Source: an uncultured Clostridia bacterium
Lineage (GTDB): Bacteria > Bacillota > Clostridia > Lachnospirales > Lachnospiraceae
Assembly (NCBI GenBank): GCA_947385955.1
Contig: CANDNA010000006.1
Span: forward strand, 1 to 64,000
Length of the DNA: 64,000 nucleotides
Direction: 5' to 3'
Position 1 is the first letter of the stretch, and the number at the start of each line of letters is the position of its first letter. The notes under the pieces are model-generated. The model searched no databases and had not been told where the DNA came from. It saw only the letters and a program-made list of their open reading frames with translations. Both the position numbers and the translations under genes were made by a program. Positions 45,365 through 54,252 of the stretch are shown in pieces.

Positions 45365-46249
45365 TCAGTTTCCAATCTGCTGTAGAACCCATCCGATATC
45401 CCCGTCAATACAAATAGACTGCCCCGCAATCTCCTTCGGACAGAACGCCTCCCCATAATTGATACAGGCATATACCGCCCCCGGATTCTCCACTGTCATC
45501 TGCCAGAACGGGTACTTGATAATGCCCGGCGTGTTGCTGCCCACACCCAGTTCCAGGTACAAAATATGCCCCTCTCTGTGCCGGTGCAAAAAATCCCGGT
45601 ATCTCCCGGCCGCCCGATGCCATCCTTCGTCCTCTGCAAAAGTATGATCTGCCCTGAGGTTCATGCTCATAGGTTCTTTACACTTCGGACAATATGGCAC
45701 AAGAGCAGATGGAACCGCCATTTCAGGAGACATATTTTCCGGAAGAAGTAATATACCATCAGGAGCAATACCATAGCCCTGCGCTTCAACCATTTTCCGA
45801 ATAACGGCTTCATTATCGTAGGTATCCTGATGGCATGGCCTGCTGCACTGAAATAACCCATAATCCCCCTGTGTATAGAATAGCCGGTCCTGCCTGAATC
45901 CGGCCTTTTGGAAGCAATGGTCCACATTCGTTGTCAGCACAAAATACTCTTTGTCCCGAACCAGATCATGCAGTTTATGGTAGACCTGTTTTGGCGCATC
46001 CATATACCGGTTGATATAAATATACCGGCTCCAGTATGCCCAATATTCTTCCGGTGTATCATAGGGATAAAATCCGCCTGAATACATATCCCTGAAGTGA
46101 TACTTCCCGGCAAAATCCTGAAAGTATCTGTCAAAACGTTCCCCTGTATAAACAAAACCGGCAGATGTGGACAGACCCGCCCCTGCACCAATCAGAACCG
46201 CATCTGCATGGTGTAGCGCTTCCCGCAGCCTGTCTGTTTTTTTTGCCAT
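45365..46249 (-). CDS. Class M sirtuin (SirTM-like, NAD-dependent)
   Basis: About 294 residues. NAD-binding GAGAGLSTSAGF near the N-terminus; TNVDHCF and YTQGDYGLFQCSRPCH; Zn ligands CSRPC and CPKC; then LGVGSNTPGIIKYPF. The pattern YTGERFDRYF after the NAD loop is typical of the class M sirtuins that act as protein ADP-ribosyltransferases and are encoded with macrodomains. It lies directly after the Zn-macrodomain gene. The start is uncertain: 46249 is used; an ATG at 46294 overlaps the macrodomain gene. Confidence 0.87.
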   Translation of the reverse strand: MAKKTDRLREALHHADAVLIGAGAGLSTSAGFVYTGERFDRYFQDFAGKYHFRDMYSGGFYPYDTPEEYWAYWSRYIYINRYMDAPKQVYHKLHDLVRDKEYFVLTTNVDHCFQKAGFRQDRLFYTQGDYGLFQCSRPCHQDTYDNEAVIRKMVEAQGYGIAPDGILLLPENMSPEMAVPSALVPYCPKCKEPMSMNLRADHTFAEDEGWHRAAGRYRDFLHRHREGHILYLELGVGSNTPGIIKYPFWQMTVENPGAVYACINYGEAFCPKEIAGQSICIDGDIGWVLQQIGN

Positions 46250-46259
46250 GCTGTCTGTT

Positions 46260-47045
46260 TCAGACAGATTTAAGCTGCTGCCGATAGATTTCATAGTCGC
46301 TGTCTTTAAAAACATTAAAAACCACCTCCGGACTGTTTGGGTTTTCTTTCAGAAAACTACGGACTGTTTCAATGGCAATCGCCGCTGCCTCCTTCCCCGG
46401 AAAATGAAATTCCCCGGTGGAAATACAGCAGAAAGCAATGCTTTTCATCTGATATGCCGCTGCAAGTTCCAGACAGGAATGATAACACTGTGCCAGCAGC
46501 ATACGGTCTTTTTCTGTCACTGCCCCATACACAATCGGGCCGACTGTGTGCAGGACATAGCGGCAGGGAAGATTGTATGCTCCGGTGACTTTTGCCCCGC
46601 CTGTCGGCTCCGGCATGTTCTGCCGTTCCATTATGCGGGAACATTCCAGACGAAGCTGTACCCCCGCAGCAGAATGGATGGCATTGTCAATGCATCCGTG
46701 GCAGGGGACAAAGCATCCCAGCAGGGCACTGTTGGCCGCATTGACGATGCCGTCCACAGACAATCTGGTAATATCCCCCTGCCATAAACGGATTCCCGGC
46801 TCTGCCCGGGGCAGGTCCTGCAGAGACACCACACCTTTCTCTGCCAGTTCCTGCTGCAAACAGGCATCCTGCACGGCCAGAAATTCTTCCGAAACAGGCC
46901 CTGCGGGGCGGATATTCATCAGAGAACGCAGCAGATGCCTCTGCTCTGCATCCCCGGCAGGAATTTGAAGTTCTGTTTTTTTCAGTCTGTCTCCTTCCCG
47001 GAGCAGATACCCGATCAGAAAAATACGCCTTCCGGTCTGTGTCAT
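46260..47045 (-). CDS. Zn-containing macrodomain ADP-ribosyl hydrolase
   Basis: 261 residues. An N-terminal helical region (about 80 residues) precedes a macrodomain: WQGDITRLSVDGIVNAANSA, GCFVPCHGCIDNAIHSAAG and FCCISTGEFHFPGKEAA. The CxxHxC of the second block matches the metal-binding loop of the SirTM-linked Zn-macro family, which removes ADP-ribose from SirTM-modified lipoyl-carrier proteins. Here it pairs with the sirtuin downstream. The usual partners GcvH-L and LplA2 are not in the window. Confidence 0.92.
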   Translation of the reverse strand: MTQTGRRIFLIGYLLREGDRLKKTELQIPAGDAEQRHLLRSLMNIRPAGPVSEEFLAVQDACLQQELAEKGVVSLQDLPRAEPGIRLWQGDITRLSVDGIVNAANSALLGCFVPCHGCIDNAIHSAAGVQLRLECSRIMERQNMPEPTGGAKVTGAYNLPCRYVLHTVGPIVYGAVTEKDRMLLAQCYHSCLELAAAYQMKSIAFCCISTGEFHFPGKEAAAIAIETVRSFLKENPNSPEVVFNVFKDSDYEIYRQQLKSV

Positions 47046-47058
47046 AACATCCTTCCTT

Positions 47059-47421
47059 TCACTGCTTTGCCACTACAGAAATCCTCTGCTGAATGTGATT
47101 TCCCGTTATGGCTTCCTCTACCATCGCCACTGCATAATCGGCATAACTGATTACACTTTCCCCTTTTTCATTCAACGTCAGCTCCTCACCGCCCAGAATA
47201 TAGCTTCCGGTCCTGATGCCGTCCGCCGGAAAATCCGGCCCATCCATTACCTGCATCGTATGTTCCTGGTTGACATACAGGCTTCCGGCGCCTCCCACCA
47301 TAAGCAGTCTTGTTTCCCTGCCGCTTACAAGATCGCAGAGATATTTCAGAGAAGCGCTGTGCTGCGGCAGTGTTTCCGGCGTCCATGCGCCAAACGCATC
47401 AATAACAACCGCAATTTTCAT
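47059..47421 (-). pseudogene. NAD(P)-binding (NmrA/YwnB-like) protein with two in-frame internal deletions
   Basis: 120 residues against roughly 210 expected. The sequence begins MKIAVV but jumps directly to IDAFGAWTPETLPQHS, so the Rossmann GxxGxxG segment and about 60 residues are absent. A second jump within GPDFPADGIRTG removes about 40 residues, including the region that usually carries the central part of the substrate pocket. The C-terminus (GEELTLNEKGESVISYADYA) is intact. The frame is open and a ribosome-binding site (GGGAGG) precedes it, so a short protein may be made, but it cannot bind NAD(P) in the normal way. Confidence 0.7.
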
Positions 47422-47526
47422 AGTGATTTACCTCCCTGTTTTGAATGAGTCCTGCTTTAATGTGATTTGCGGATTGCTTTTTTCCGCTTGCAGGATTATC
47501 ATATACCCATAGGGAAGAAACGTAAA

Positions 47527-47553
47527 GTAAGCACTTTATTGTGCTGTAGTTAC
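47527..47553. promoter_or_regulatory. Imperfect dyad upstream of hxlR, candidate operator
   Basis: GTAAGCAC at 47527-47534 is mirrored by GTGC (47541-47544) and GTTAC (47549-47553). HxlR regulators commonly bind such dyads in divergent promoters; the neighbouring divergent gene is the deleted NAD(P)-binding gene. Confidence 0.35.
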
Positions 47554-47588
47554 CAAAAAGAAACTATTGTGAAAAACGGGGGATTTTT

Positions 47589-47921
47589 ATGGAAAAAAGA
47601 TTGCCTGCCTGTCCGGTGGAAACCACTTTAATGCTGATCAGCGATCGCTGGAAGGTACTGATTATCCGGGACTTGCTGGAAGGCACAAAGCGGTTCGGAG
47701 AATTGAAAAAATCAGTGGGAAACATATCTCAGAAAGTATTGACTGCAAATCTGCGTTCTATGGAGGAAAGCGGGCTGCTCACCCGCAGAGTCTATGCGGA
47801 GGTGCCCCCACGGGTGGAATATACGCTGACAGAAACAGGATACAGCCTGAAACCCATCCTGGACGCCATGTTTTCATGGGGAACCGAATATAAAAAGAAA
47901 AACGGCCGGCCCGTTATGTAG
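47589..47921 (+). CDS. HxlR-family transcriptional regulator
   Basis: 110 residues, single winged helix with the family start CPVETTLMLISDRWKVLIIRD, FGELKKSVGNISQKVLTANL and the wing VPPRVEYTLTETGYSL. HxlR proteins sense oxidants or electrophiles and often control a divergent oxidoreductase. Divergent from the NAD(P)-binding gene at 47059-47421, consistent with that now-damaged gene being its former target. Confidence 0.94.
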   Translation: MEKRLPACPVETTLMLISDRWKVLIIRDLLEGTKRFGELKKSVGNISQKVLTANLRSMEESGLLTRRVYAEVPPRVEYTLTETGYSLKPILDAMFSWGTEYKKKNGRPVM

Positions 47922-47956
47922 ATCATGTTTTCAGAAACACGAAATCGAATGGGGAC

Positions 47957-48814
47957 TTACATAAGAGCAGAACACAGGCGGCCATTTCTGATCAACGCTT
48001 CCAGCGTTGTCGAAAAAGAAATGCCGCAATTGTTTAATTTGACCGGACTCATACTGATGTCTCTGGGATTGTCCGAAAACGCCGTTTCATTTCTGCGAAG
48101 CCTGCCTGCATCCCATCCCAGGGCCCTGAACACAGCCTCCGCCGTTTCATACGTACTCCTGTCGTTGGAAGAGCCAAAGTTATAAATGCCGCCTTTGAGT
48201 TCCATTGCTTTTTCAAGGTTTCTGACCGCTTCCTTTACATCAGTGATGCCCCGGATATCATGAACCGGATACGTAAGCTCCTCTCCGCTTTGCCGCCTGA
48301 AGAGCAAGGTGCGGAAAAAATCACTGTGCTCATTTGGACAAAGAGTCCTGGTATCATACATCCATGAAAGCCGCAGCATGACACATTCCGGATTTTGTCT
48401 CAGACATATCTCCTCGGCTTCTTTCTTTTCTTTTCCATACACCGTACATGGCTCTGTCTCTTCCTCTTCCTGATGCTGTCCCGTTGCAGCTTTCCCAAAG
48501 TAAACCTGATCAGAGCTGCAGATCAGGCATTTGGCATGAAACCTGGCAGATGCCGCCGCTATATAGCAGCTTCCGTTCACATTGATCTGCCAGGATCTTT
48601 CCGGCTCTTTCTCACACATTCCCACATCGGAAACCGCGGCGGTATGTATGACAAAATCCGGCCTGAACTCCTCAAACAATGCAAATATCTGCTCCCTGTC
48701 AGTTATATCCATCCGGGCATGTGTGGCAGCACAGATATGATAAGTGTCATTATAATACGATGCAATCCTGCTTCCGAAAAAACCGGAAGCGCCTGTTATC
48801 AATAATTTTTTCAT
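47957..48814 (-). CDS. NAD(P)-dependent sugar epimerase/reductase (RmlD-like SDR)
   Basis: 285 residues. Rossmann motif GASGFFGSR, catalytic YGKEK (YxxxK), and the DVGMCEKEPERSWQINV block of the RmlD/dTDP-4-dehydrorhamnose reductase group. It probably acts on a nucleotide sugar, but no partner rml gene is near. The coding region abuts a truncated HAD hydrolase gene upstream, and no good ribosome-binding site precedes the ATG. Confidence 0.82.
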   Translation of the reverse strand: MKKLLITGASGFFGSRIASYYNDTYHICAATHARMDITDREQIFALFEEFRPDFVIHTAAVSDVGMCEKEPERSWQINVNGSCYIAAASARFHAKCLICSSDQVYFGKAATGQHQEEEETEPCTVYGKEKKEAEEICLRQNPECVMLRLSWMYDTRTLCPNEHSDFFRTLLFRRQSGEELTYPVHDIRGITDVKEAVRNLEKAMELKGGIYNFGSSNDRSTYETAEAVFRALGWDAGRLRRNETAFSDNPRDISMSPVKLNNCGISFSTTLEALIRNGRLCSALM

Positions 48815-48829
48815 TGCCTGTCCACTCTT

Positions 48830-48989
48830 TTCCAGTATCGGTTCAATGCCCGAAGGGCTCCTGGCGGATACTATGACAAAAGGGATCCCTTTTTTTCAGG
48901 TCCCTGACAGCCTGCAAGGTTAAAGCTGTTATTTTATGATCTGTATTCAACAGCGTGCCATCCACATCACTGAAAACGATTCTCTCCAT
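48830..48989 (-). pseudogene. Truncated, frameshifted Cof-type HAD hydrolase remnant
   Basis: The minus-strand frame from ATG 48989 reads MERIVFSDVDGTLLNTD, the HAD nucleophile motif DxDGT, and continues to a run of seven A. After the run the original frame gives DPFCHSIRQE and a stop, while the next frame continues with GIPFVIVSARSPSGIEPILE, the usual Cof continuation. Homology stops near 48830 where the RmlD-like gene begins. About 220 residues are missing. The continuing frame is in phase with the RmlD-like ATG at 48814. Confidence 0.8.
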
Positions 48990-49085
48990 TTTATATCAAA
49001 GCCTCCGCCTTTGTTCATCCGCCCTTTCGGCATCGCCCACAAACAGCCGGAAAGTCCTCTATATGAGCGATGCCACAATACGGTT

Positions 49086-50450
49086 TCAGGAAATTCCTTC
49101 ACGCTTCCCTTCAAAAAAAGAGTCGATATTTTTCTTGATCTCTGCCGGTTTCGCACTTTTCAGCATATAGCCTGCCGGTTTCAGAGGAATAATCTTGCTG
49201 ACACTTGATTTGTCAACCCTGCCGGTCAGAAAAATCACCGGGACATCCGCAAACTCAGTCTCGGAGCGGATCATTTCCAGTACCTGTGCACCGTCACAGA
49301 CCGGCATATTATAATCCAGCAAAACCAGATCCGGCTCTTCCAGCGTCATGCACCGGATTGCAGCTACACCGGATTTGGCCAGGGTGACCTGATAGTCTTT
49401 CTCCAGCAGCCTCTTCAAAGCCTGCAGGACAACATCGGAATCATCCACCACAAGCAGTTTCTTTTTTCTGCTGTTGTTTGCCTCCTCATTTTTCAGCAGA
49501 TACTTCTGTATTTCTTCCATTGCATTTTCTGCTTTGAGAGAAGGCTCACCCATCCCCTTCCCCTTTCTGGGGGTCATGGCACAATAGGCAAAATACCCTG
49601 CTCCTGTATCAAATAACAGACTGTGCTGGGGAAGCTGTCTTTCAAAAGTACGCTCAAACTGCTCGAAGGTCAGCAGATTTTCCCCTCGTACACTGCGTTT
49701 TTCATTGTCCGGAAAATACTCCTTGATACGCTCTACAAATTGTCTTGCCGTATATCTGGCCGCATTCATCAGCATAACATCCAGTTTTTCCGATTCATTG
49801 CCGATAATTTTCCCTACTGTATTCAACAGAAGCTTTTCTTCAAATACCAGGATGATTTCCTGCTGCTCCCCGCTTTCCGTCACATACAAAAGACGGTAAT
49901 AAATACCGTTTCCAAATTTCTCCCCGCCATAGCATTCGCTGACAATCCGTGCTTCCAGACAAAACATGTCTTTTAAAAGCCGTATAATCACCTGTCGTAA
50001 CACAATGCGCTCTTCCTCCGGCAGAAGATTCACCCATTTGTTGGTTCCGCCTTCTCTCACAATGGCCTGATCTTCCGTCAGTGTATGTCCGATCAGCCAT
50101 CCTGCACAGACACCCAGAAAATGGTCAATGGCATCTTTGTCATAACGGGTCTGCTCCAGTTCCTTTTCCAGTGCCGGAAGCATCCGCAGGCGGAAATCCT
50201 CATGAAGATGCCTGTGTATATCCAGGTCTTTATAATAAATGGTGGCCATATAGGCTTCTTCTTCCGCAAAATGTTTCAGTGCATGGTCTTTAAAGTATTT
50301 AATGACCTCCTGGCACACCCACGGACTCTTGTCCTCCTGATCACTGAACGCAAACAGCCTGTTCATAATGGTAAAAAGTTTTTTATGCTCCCTGTCAATA
50401 AAGTCTACGCCTATATTAAATCTGTTCTCCCATACCAGTTGATTTCCCAT
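49086..50450 (-). CDS. Hemerythrin - unknown domain - receiver protein
   Basis: 454 residues. Residues 1-130 are a bacteriohemerythrin (FIDREHKKLF, HALKHFAEEEAYM, HRHLHEDF, with an H-HxxxE-HxxxH-type ligand set). Residues about 150-320 resemble a chemotaxis phosphatase-like or CheX-like domain (VMLMNAARYTARQFVERIKE). Residues 335-454 are a receiver domain (LLVVDDSD, phospho-acceptor in VLLDYNMPVCDG, final Lys in LKSAK). It could link oxygen or di-iron status to a phosphorelay. The start at 50450 has GGAGGGACAG upstream. Confidence 0.87.
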   Translation of the reverse strand: MGNQLVWENRFNIGVDFIDREHKKLFTIMNRLFAFSDQEDKSPWVCQEVIKYFKDHALKHFAEEEAYMATIYYKDLDIHRHLHEDFRLRMLPALEKELEQTRYDKDAIDHFLGVCAGWLIGHTLTEDQAIVREGGTNKWVNLLPEEERIVLRQVIIRLLKDMFCLEARIVSECYGGEKFGNGIYYRLLYVTESGEQQEIILVFEEKLLLNTVGKIIGNESEKLDVMLMNAARYTARQFVERIKEYFPDNEKRSVRGENLLTFEQFERTFERQLPQHSLLFDTGAGYFAYCAMTPRKGKGMGEPSLKAENAMEEIQKYLLKNEEANNSRKKKLLVVDDSDVVLQALKRLLEKDYQVTLAKSGVAAIRCMTLEEPDLVLLDYNMPVCDGAQVLEMIRSETEFADVPVIFLTGRVDKSSVSKIIPLKPAGYMLKSAKPAEIKKNIDSFFEGKREGIS

Positions 50451-50615
50451 ACTGTCCCTCCTCTTTTTGATATAGTTTAAATACTGCATATCCTCTATAT
50501 CTCATACTATCGTTCCTTATTTGATTCTTATCGTATTATATGGCTTATACGAATGGATTGCACCTGTCCTATCCGGATACAGATCCAATCTGTGCAAAAA
50601 ATATGTATTTAAAAT

Positions 50616-50960
50616 AAGCAGGACGATAAGCCGGGTTATGTCGTGAATGATCATCTATCCAGGACTATTGTCGCCAATAGCCTCCAGCGACCCACCTGAA
50701 AGCAGGCCGGGCCGGCCTGTCGCTTTCGTTTCGGTCTTGCTTCGGATGGGGTTTACATATGCCCCTGCCGTTACCGGCAGGGCGGTAGTCTCTTACACTG
50801 CCCTTCCAACCTTACCAGATTTCCTGGCGGTATATTTCTGTTGCACTGTCCTTGGAGTCGCCTCCACCGGATGTTATCCGGCATCCTGCCCTGTGAAGCC
50901 CGGACTTTCCTCACCTGCTGCCTTTCGGCAATTGCAGCCGCGATCATTTGTCCTACTTAT
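50616..50960 (-). ncRNA. rnpB: RNase P RNA
   Basis: The minus-strand RNA contains the conserved 5' block GAGGAAAGTCCGGGC (50898-50912), a middle GGTGGAGGCGACTCC, and ends with CATAACCCGGCTTATCGTCC near 50621-50640. The ends AAGTAGGAC and GTCCTGCTT form P1. About 345 nt. It matures tRNA 5' ends and would be the obvious processor of the tRNA-like RNAs at 60946-61302. It lies 30 nt after the kinase-like gene. Confidence 0.96.
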
Positions 50961-50990
50961 TTTATTATCATAACAACTGTTCCCGAAACA

Positions 50991-52646
50991 TTATACGTGA
51001 AATACACTGCCTCCCACAAATTCCCGGACAATAGAGTTTTTCGGCAGTTCTTCGCTGCTGACTCCCAGAAAATATTCCAGGAATTTCAAAAGCCTTTTGG
51101 CCTCATAATATTCCGGCTCTCCCGGCTGTATGCTGAACAAAAGCGGCTCGGCAAACTGCTTCAGCACAGCCAGCTCATAGATCAGCACCGAATTGAAGGT
51201 GGCATCCGCACTTTCCTGGAAAGGAAAGATATTTTCTTCCTCACCCCTGCGCACAGACTGCCACATAGCCAGTGTCCGCTGGGCAGAAGTGCCTCTCGTC
51301 CTGGCGTCCCGCACCAGCCTGCGCAGCAGCCGTCCGTCTGTCGTGGGAATCCGGTTGTGCTCATCCACATTCAGGCTGGTCAGTGCACTGATGTAGATCT
51401 TATATTTGCTTTTGCCAGGAAGGGAAAAGGACATTTTATCGTTCAGGCTGTGGATGCCTTCAATCACAAGAATATCATCCTTGCCCAATGTTTTAAAATT
51501 CCCCTTGTATTCCCGCTTGCCGGTTTTGAAATTAAAGGCGGGAATTTCCACTGTCTTGCCTGCCAGCAGCGCACCCATATCTTCATTGAACTTCGCCACA
51601 TCAATGGCTTCCAGACATTCAAAATTATAATTGCCATTCTCGTCTTTGGGAGTCAGTTCCCTGTCAATAAAGTAATCGTCCACGGCAATGGGATGAGGCT
51701 TCATACCATAGGAACGAAGCTGTACTGACAGTCTGTGGGCAAACGTGGTCTTACCGGAAGAGGACGGGCCTGCAATCATGACAAACTTAATGCCTCCACG
51801 GCCGGCAATATCCTGGGCAATTTCCGCAATACGACGTTCCTGCAGAGCCTCCTGCACCAGAATCAGCTCCGAAATACCGCCGGCGCAGATCTGGTCATTC
51901 AGATCTCCCACCGTATCGATGTCCATCATCTCTCCCCAGACAGTAGACTGCTGCAATGTCCGAAACAGCTTATCTCTCGGGACAAAATAATCCAGCGTCT
52001 TGGGCGCATGCCGGTCAGGCAGAAGCAGCATCAGGCCGCCTTCATAGGAAATCACCTTAAAATATTTTACATATCCGGTGGACGGCAGCATATATCCGTA
52101 ATAGTAATCATAATACTCTCCCATCCGGTACACGTTGATGGTGGAGCTTCTTCTGTACCGGAACAGCTTCCTCTTATCCTTCATACCATACCGGTCAAAC
52201 AGCTCCAGCGCTTCTTCGATGGGATACGTTTTCTTCTCGATGGGCAGATTTGCCATAACAAGCTGCTGCATCCGTACATTCAGACGCTCCATCAGCGTTT
52301 CGTCCACCCTGAGCTTTCCCCGCAGGCTGCAATAGTATCCCTGTCCGATGGCAAACTCCACTTTAATCCGCTCGATGTTCTCCTTCTCTTCCACATCATA
52401 CAGCGCTTTGATCAAAAGCATGATGGCAGTCCGTACATATGCCTTATGCCCGGCAGAATTTTTCAGGGTGATAAACTCCAGTACACAGTCCTTTTCCGCC
52501 CGTTTCATCAGCTCTGTGATCTTTCCGTTTACAATCACCAGCGCTATCGTATCTTCATACTGCTCCTGATAGGCTTCCGCTATCTTTTCATAAGTAATAC
52601 CCGATTCATACTGCCTTGTTTCCCCATTGATGGTAACTTTTATCAT
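50991..52646 (-). CDS. TGS/ThrRS-SAD-like + uridine kinase-type nucleoside kinase
   Basis: 551 residues. An N-terminal TGS-like domain (residues 1-65) and a ThrRS/AlaRS-SAD-like region precede a P-loop kinase of the uridine kinase/PRK family: Walker A MIAGPSSSGKTTFAHRL, HPIAVDDYFIDRE and DILVIEGIHSLN. The fusion is common in Clostridia; substrate is not established. ATG at 52646 has GGGAGG 6 nt upstream; a TTG two codons earlier overlaps that region. Confidence 0.9.
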   Translation of the reverse strand: MIKVTINGETRQYESGITYEKIAEAYQEQYEDTIALVIVNGKITELMKRAEKDCVLEFITLKNSAGHKAYVRTAIMLLIKALYDVEEKENIERIKVEFAIGQGYYCSLRGKLRVDETLMERLNVRMQQLVMANLPIEKKTYPIEEALELFDRYGMKDKRKLFRYRRSSTINVYRMGEYYDYYYGYMLPSTGYVKYFKVISYEGGLMLLLPDRHAPKTLDYFVPRDKLFRTLQQSTVWGEMMDIDTVGDLNDQICAGGISELILVQEALQERRIAEIAQDIAGRGGIKFVMIAGPSSSGKTTFAHRLSVQLRSYGMKPHPIAVDDYFIDRELTPKDENGNYNFECLEAIDVAKFNEDMGALLAGKTVEIPAFNFKTGKREYKGNFKTLGKDDILVIEGIHSLNDKMSFSLPGKSKYKIYISALTSLNVDEHNRIPTTDGRLLRRLVRDARTRGTSAQRTLAMWQSVRRGEEENIFPFQESADATFNSVLIYELAVLKQFAEPLLFSIQPGEPEYYEAKRLLKFLEYFLGVSSEELPKNSIVREFVGGSVFHV

Positions 52647-52661
52647 ACCCAACCTCCCAAT

Positions 52662-53444
52662 TTACAGTATCCAGAACGGATTCTTTTCCCCGGCCCGCCA
52701 GACGTTCAGTTCCTTCCATTCCTGTTTCAGATATGCCTCCATATAAGGCAGGAAAATCTGCTCCAGACCGTAGTGCCCCGCATCCACCACACACAGCCCC
52801 ATCGCCATCCCATCGATCCCGTCATGGTGATCAATGTCTCCGGTAATCAGTACATCCGCTCCCAGCTCCACTGATTTTCCGATCACACTCTTACCGGAAC
52901 CGGGACAGATGGCTGTCAAAGATACTCTCTGCTCTCCTTCTCCAAATATCTTCACGGATTCCAGGTGAAAGGCCTTTTTGATCTGCTCACCCAAAACCTT
53001 AAGGGAGACAGTCTCCGGCAGTCTTCCCAGCCTGCCGATCCCCTCCTGTCTTTCCCCGTCTTCAAAAGTCACATCCAGAACCCGGCGCTCCTTCAGGCCG
53101 ATCCTGTCTGCCGCCGCATCTGCCATACTCAATACGTCAAAATTGGTATGCATGGCATAACAGCAAATATCCGCCCCTAACAGTTTGATCAGCCGCCTGC
53201 CGATAAAATCCCCGTCATTGATCTGCTTTCTGGCAGAAAAGATCAATGGATGATGTGTCAGCAGCAAATCCGCTCCCCGGCGCACTGCCTCTTCCACCAC
53301 AGAATCTGTAGCATCCAGCGCCAGCAGTACATTTCTGATCTCCTTATCCGCTCTGCCTGCCAGCAGACCCACATTATCCCAGTTTTCCGCAAACGAACGG
53401 GGCCATGTCGTTTCCAGTCCTCTGACCAATTCCTTACATTGCAT
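52662..53444 (-). CDS. Nif3-like dinuclear metal centre protein
   Basis: 260 residues of the NIF3/YqfO family: ENWDNVGLLAG, LLTHHPLIF (metal His pair), HTNFDVLSMADA, ICPGSGKSVIG and GDIDHHDG. It lacks the PII-like insertion of long YqfO forms. Annotated in many genomes as GTP cyclohydrolase I type 2, though the reaction is disputed. It follows trmK, a conserved Firmicutes neighbour. The start at 53444 has AGGAG 9 nt upstream. Confidence 0.93.
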   Translation of the reverse strand: MQCKELVRGLETTWPRSFAENWDNVGLLAGRADKEIRNVLLALDATDSVVEEAVRRGADLLLTHHPLIFSARKQINDGDFIGRRLIKLLGADICCYAMHTNFDVLSMADAAADRIGLKERRVLDVTFEDGERQEGIGRLGRLPETVSLKVLGEQIKKAFHLESVKIFGEGEQRVSLTAICPGSGKSVIGKSVELGADVLITGDIDHHDGIDGMAMGLCVVDAGHYGLEQIFLPYMEAYLKQEWKELNVWRAGEKNPFWIL

Positions 53445-53503
53445 ATGTACACTCCTGCTGTTTTTATTTACTCTGTTTTTGCCCGCAAAAATCTCCGGTG
53501 CCC

Positions 53504-54244
53504 TCACTTTTGGTCAAAACAGGACAGTGCAAAATCCCTGACCTGTGCTGACCGTGAAAGCTCCGCCAGACGCCTGTCATTGGCAGCAGACCCATTTCCC
53601 GCCTGTGTCAGAATCCGGCGGCCAATTGCCGTTTCCCGCTCCTGCTCCCATAACAGATATTGATACAATATTTTATGGCGTTTTTGCAGCAGCTTTGGGC
53701 CATACCTGTCATATGCCTGCTGACGCACGCTCTCCGTTGTTTCCCCGTCCATGCAGACAGGAACGGACGCCTTCCACTCTGCCCTGATCATCGGATAGTA
53801 TTTTCCGTCCTCATACACCATGTTTTCCTGCGAAATCCCAAATCCCGACCTGCGCAGAAATGCCCTGACCTGCCCGATATCCGACTGGGGCTGCAGGATC
53901 ACCTCTCTCATTGCCTGTACCTTCTCCCGGCCTTCTGCCAGAATCCTCATAACCAGCCTGCCGCCCATACCTGCCAGGATCAGGCAGTCTGCTTCTCCCC
54001 ATTCCAGCGCCTCCACGCCGTCCGAACGTCTTGTCTCTATGTATTCCTCCAAAGCAAAGGCTCTGATATGCTCCCTGGCCCGTTCCAGCGGCCCGGCATT
54101 CACATCCATAGCGATCACTTTGGCACAGATTTGATTCTGCACCAGGTAGATCGGCACATATCCGTGATCGCAGCCCACATCACATACCACGGTTCCGGGG
54201 GAGACCAGATCCGCCACTGCCTTCAGTCTGTTTGATAATTCCAC
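53504..54244 (-). CDS. trmK: tRNA (adenine22-N1)-methyltransferase
   Basis: 246 residues. Class I SAM methyltransferase: VCDVGCDHGYVPIYL (SAM loop), IAMDVNAGPLERAREH, ADCLILAGMGGRLVMRIL with the TrmK-specific AGMGG, then a C-terminal coiled coil. It forms m1A22 in some tRNAs. Encoded 8 nt after rpoD, the usual Firmicutes order rpoD-trmK-nif3. Confidence 0.94.
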   Translation of the reverse strand: MELSNRLKAVADLVSPGTVVCDVGCDHGYVPIYLVQNQICAKVIAMDVNAGPLERAREHIRAFALEEYIETRRSDGVEALEWGEADCLILAGMGGRLVMRILAEGREKVQAMREVILQPQSDIGQVRAFLRRSGFGISQENMVYEDGKYYPMIRAEWKASVPVCMDGETTESVRQQAYDRYGPKLLQKRHKILYQYLLWEQERETAIGRRILTQAGNGSAANDRRLAELSRSAQVRDFALSCFDQK

Positions 54245-54252
54245 GGTTCCCT

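Noticed and set aside
52662-53444. Nif3 protein as a proven GTP cyclohydrolase (folE2-type)
   Set aside because: Database names use this label, but the family's reaction is disputed and nothing in the sequence or context supports folate synthesis.
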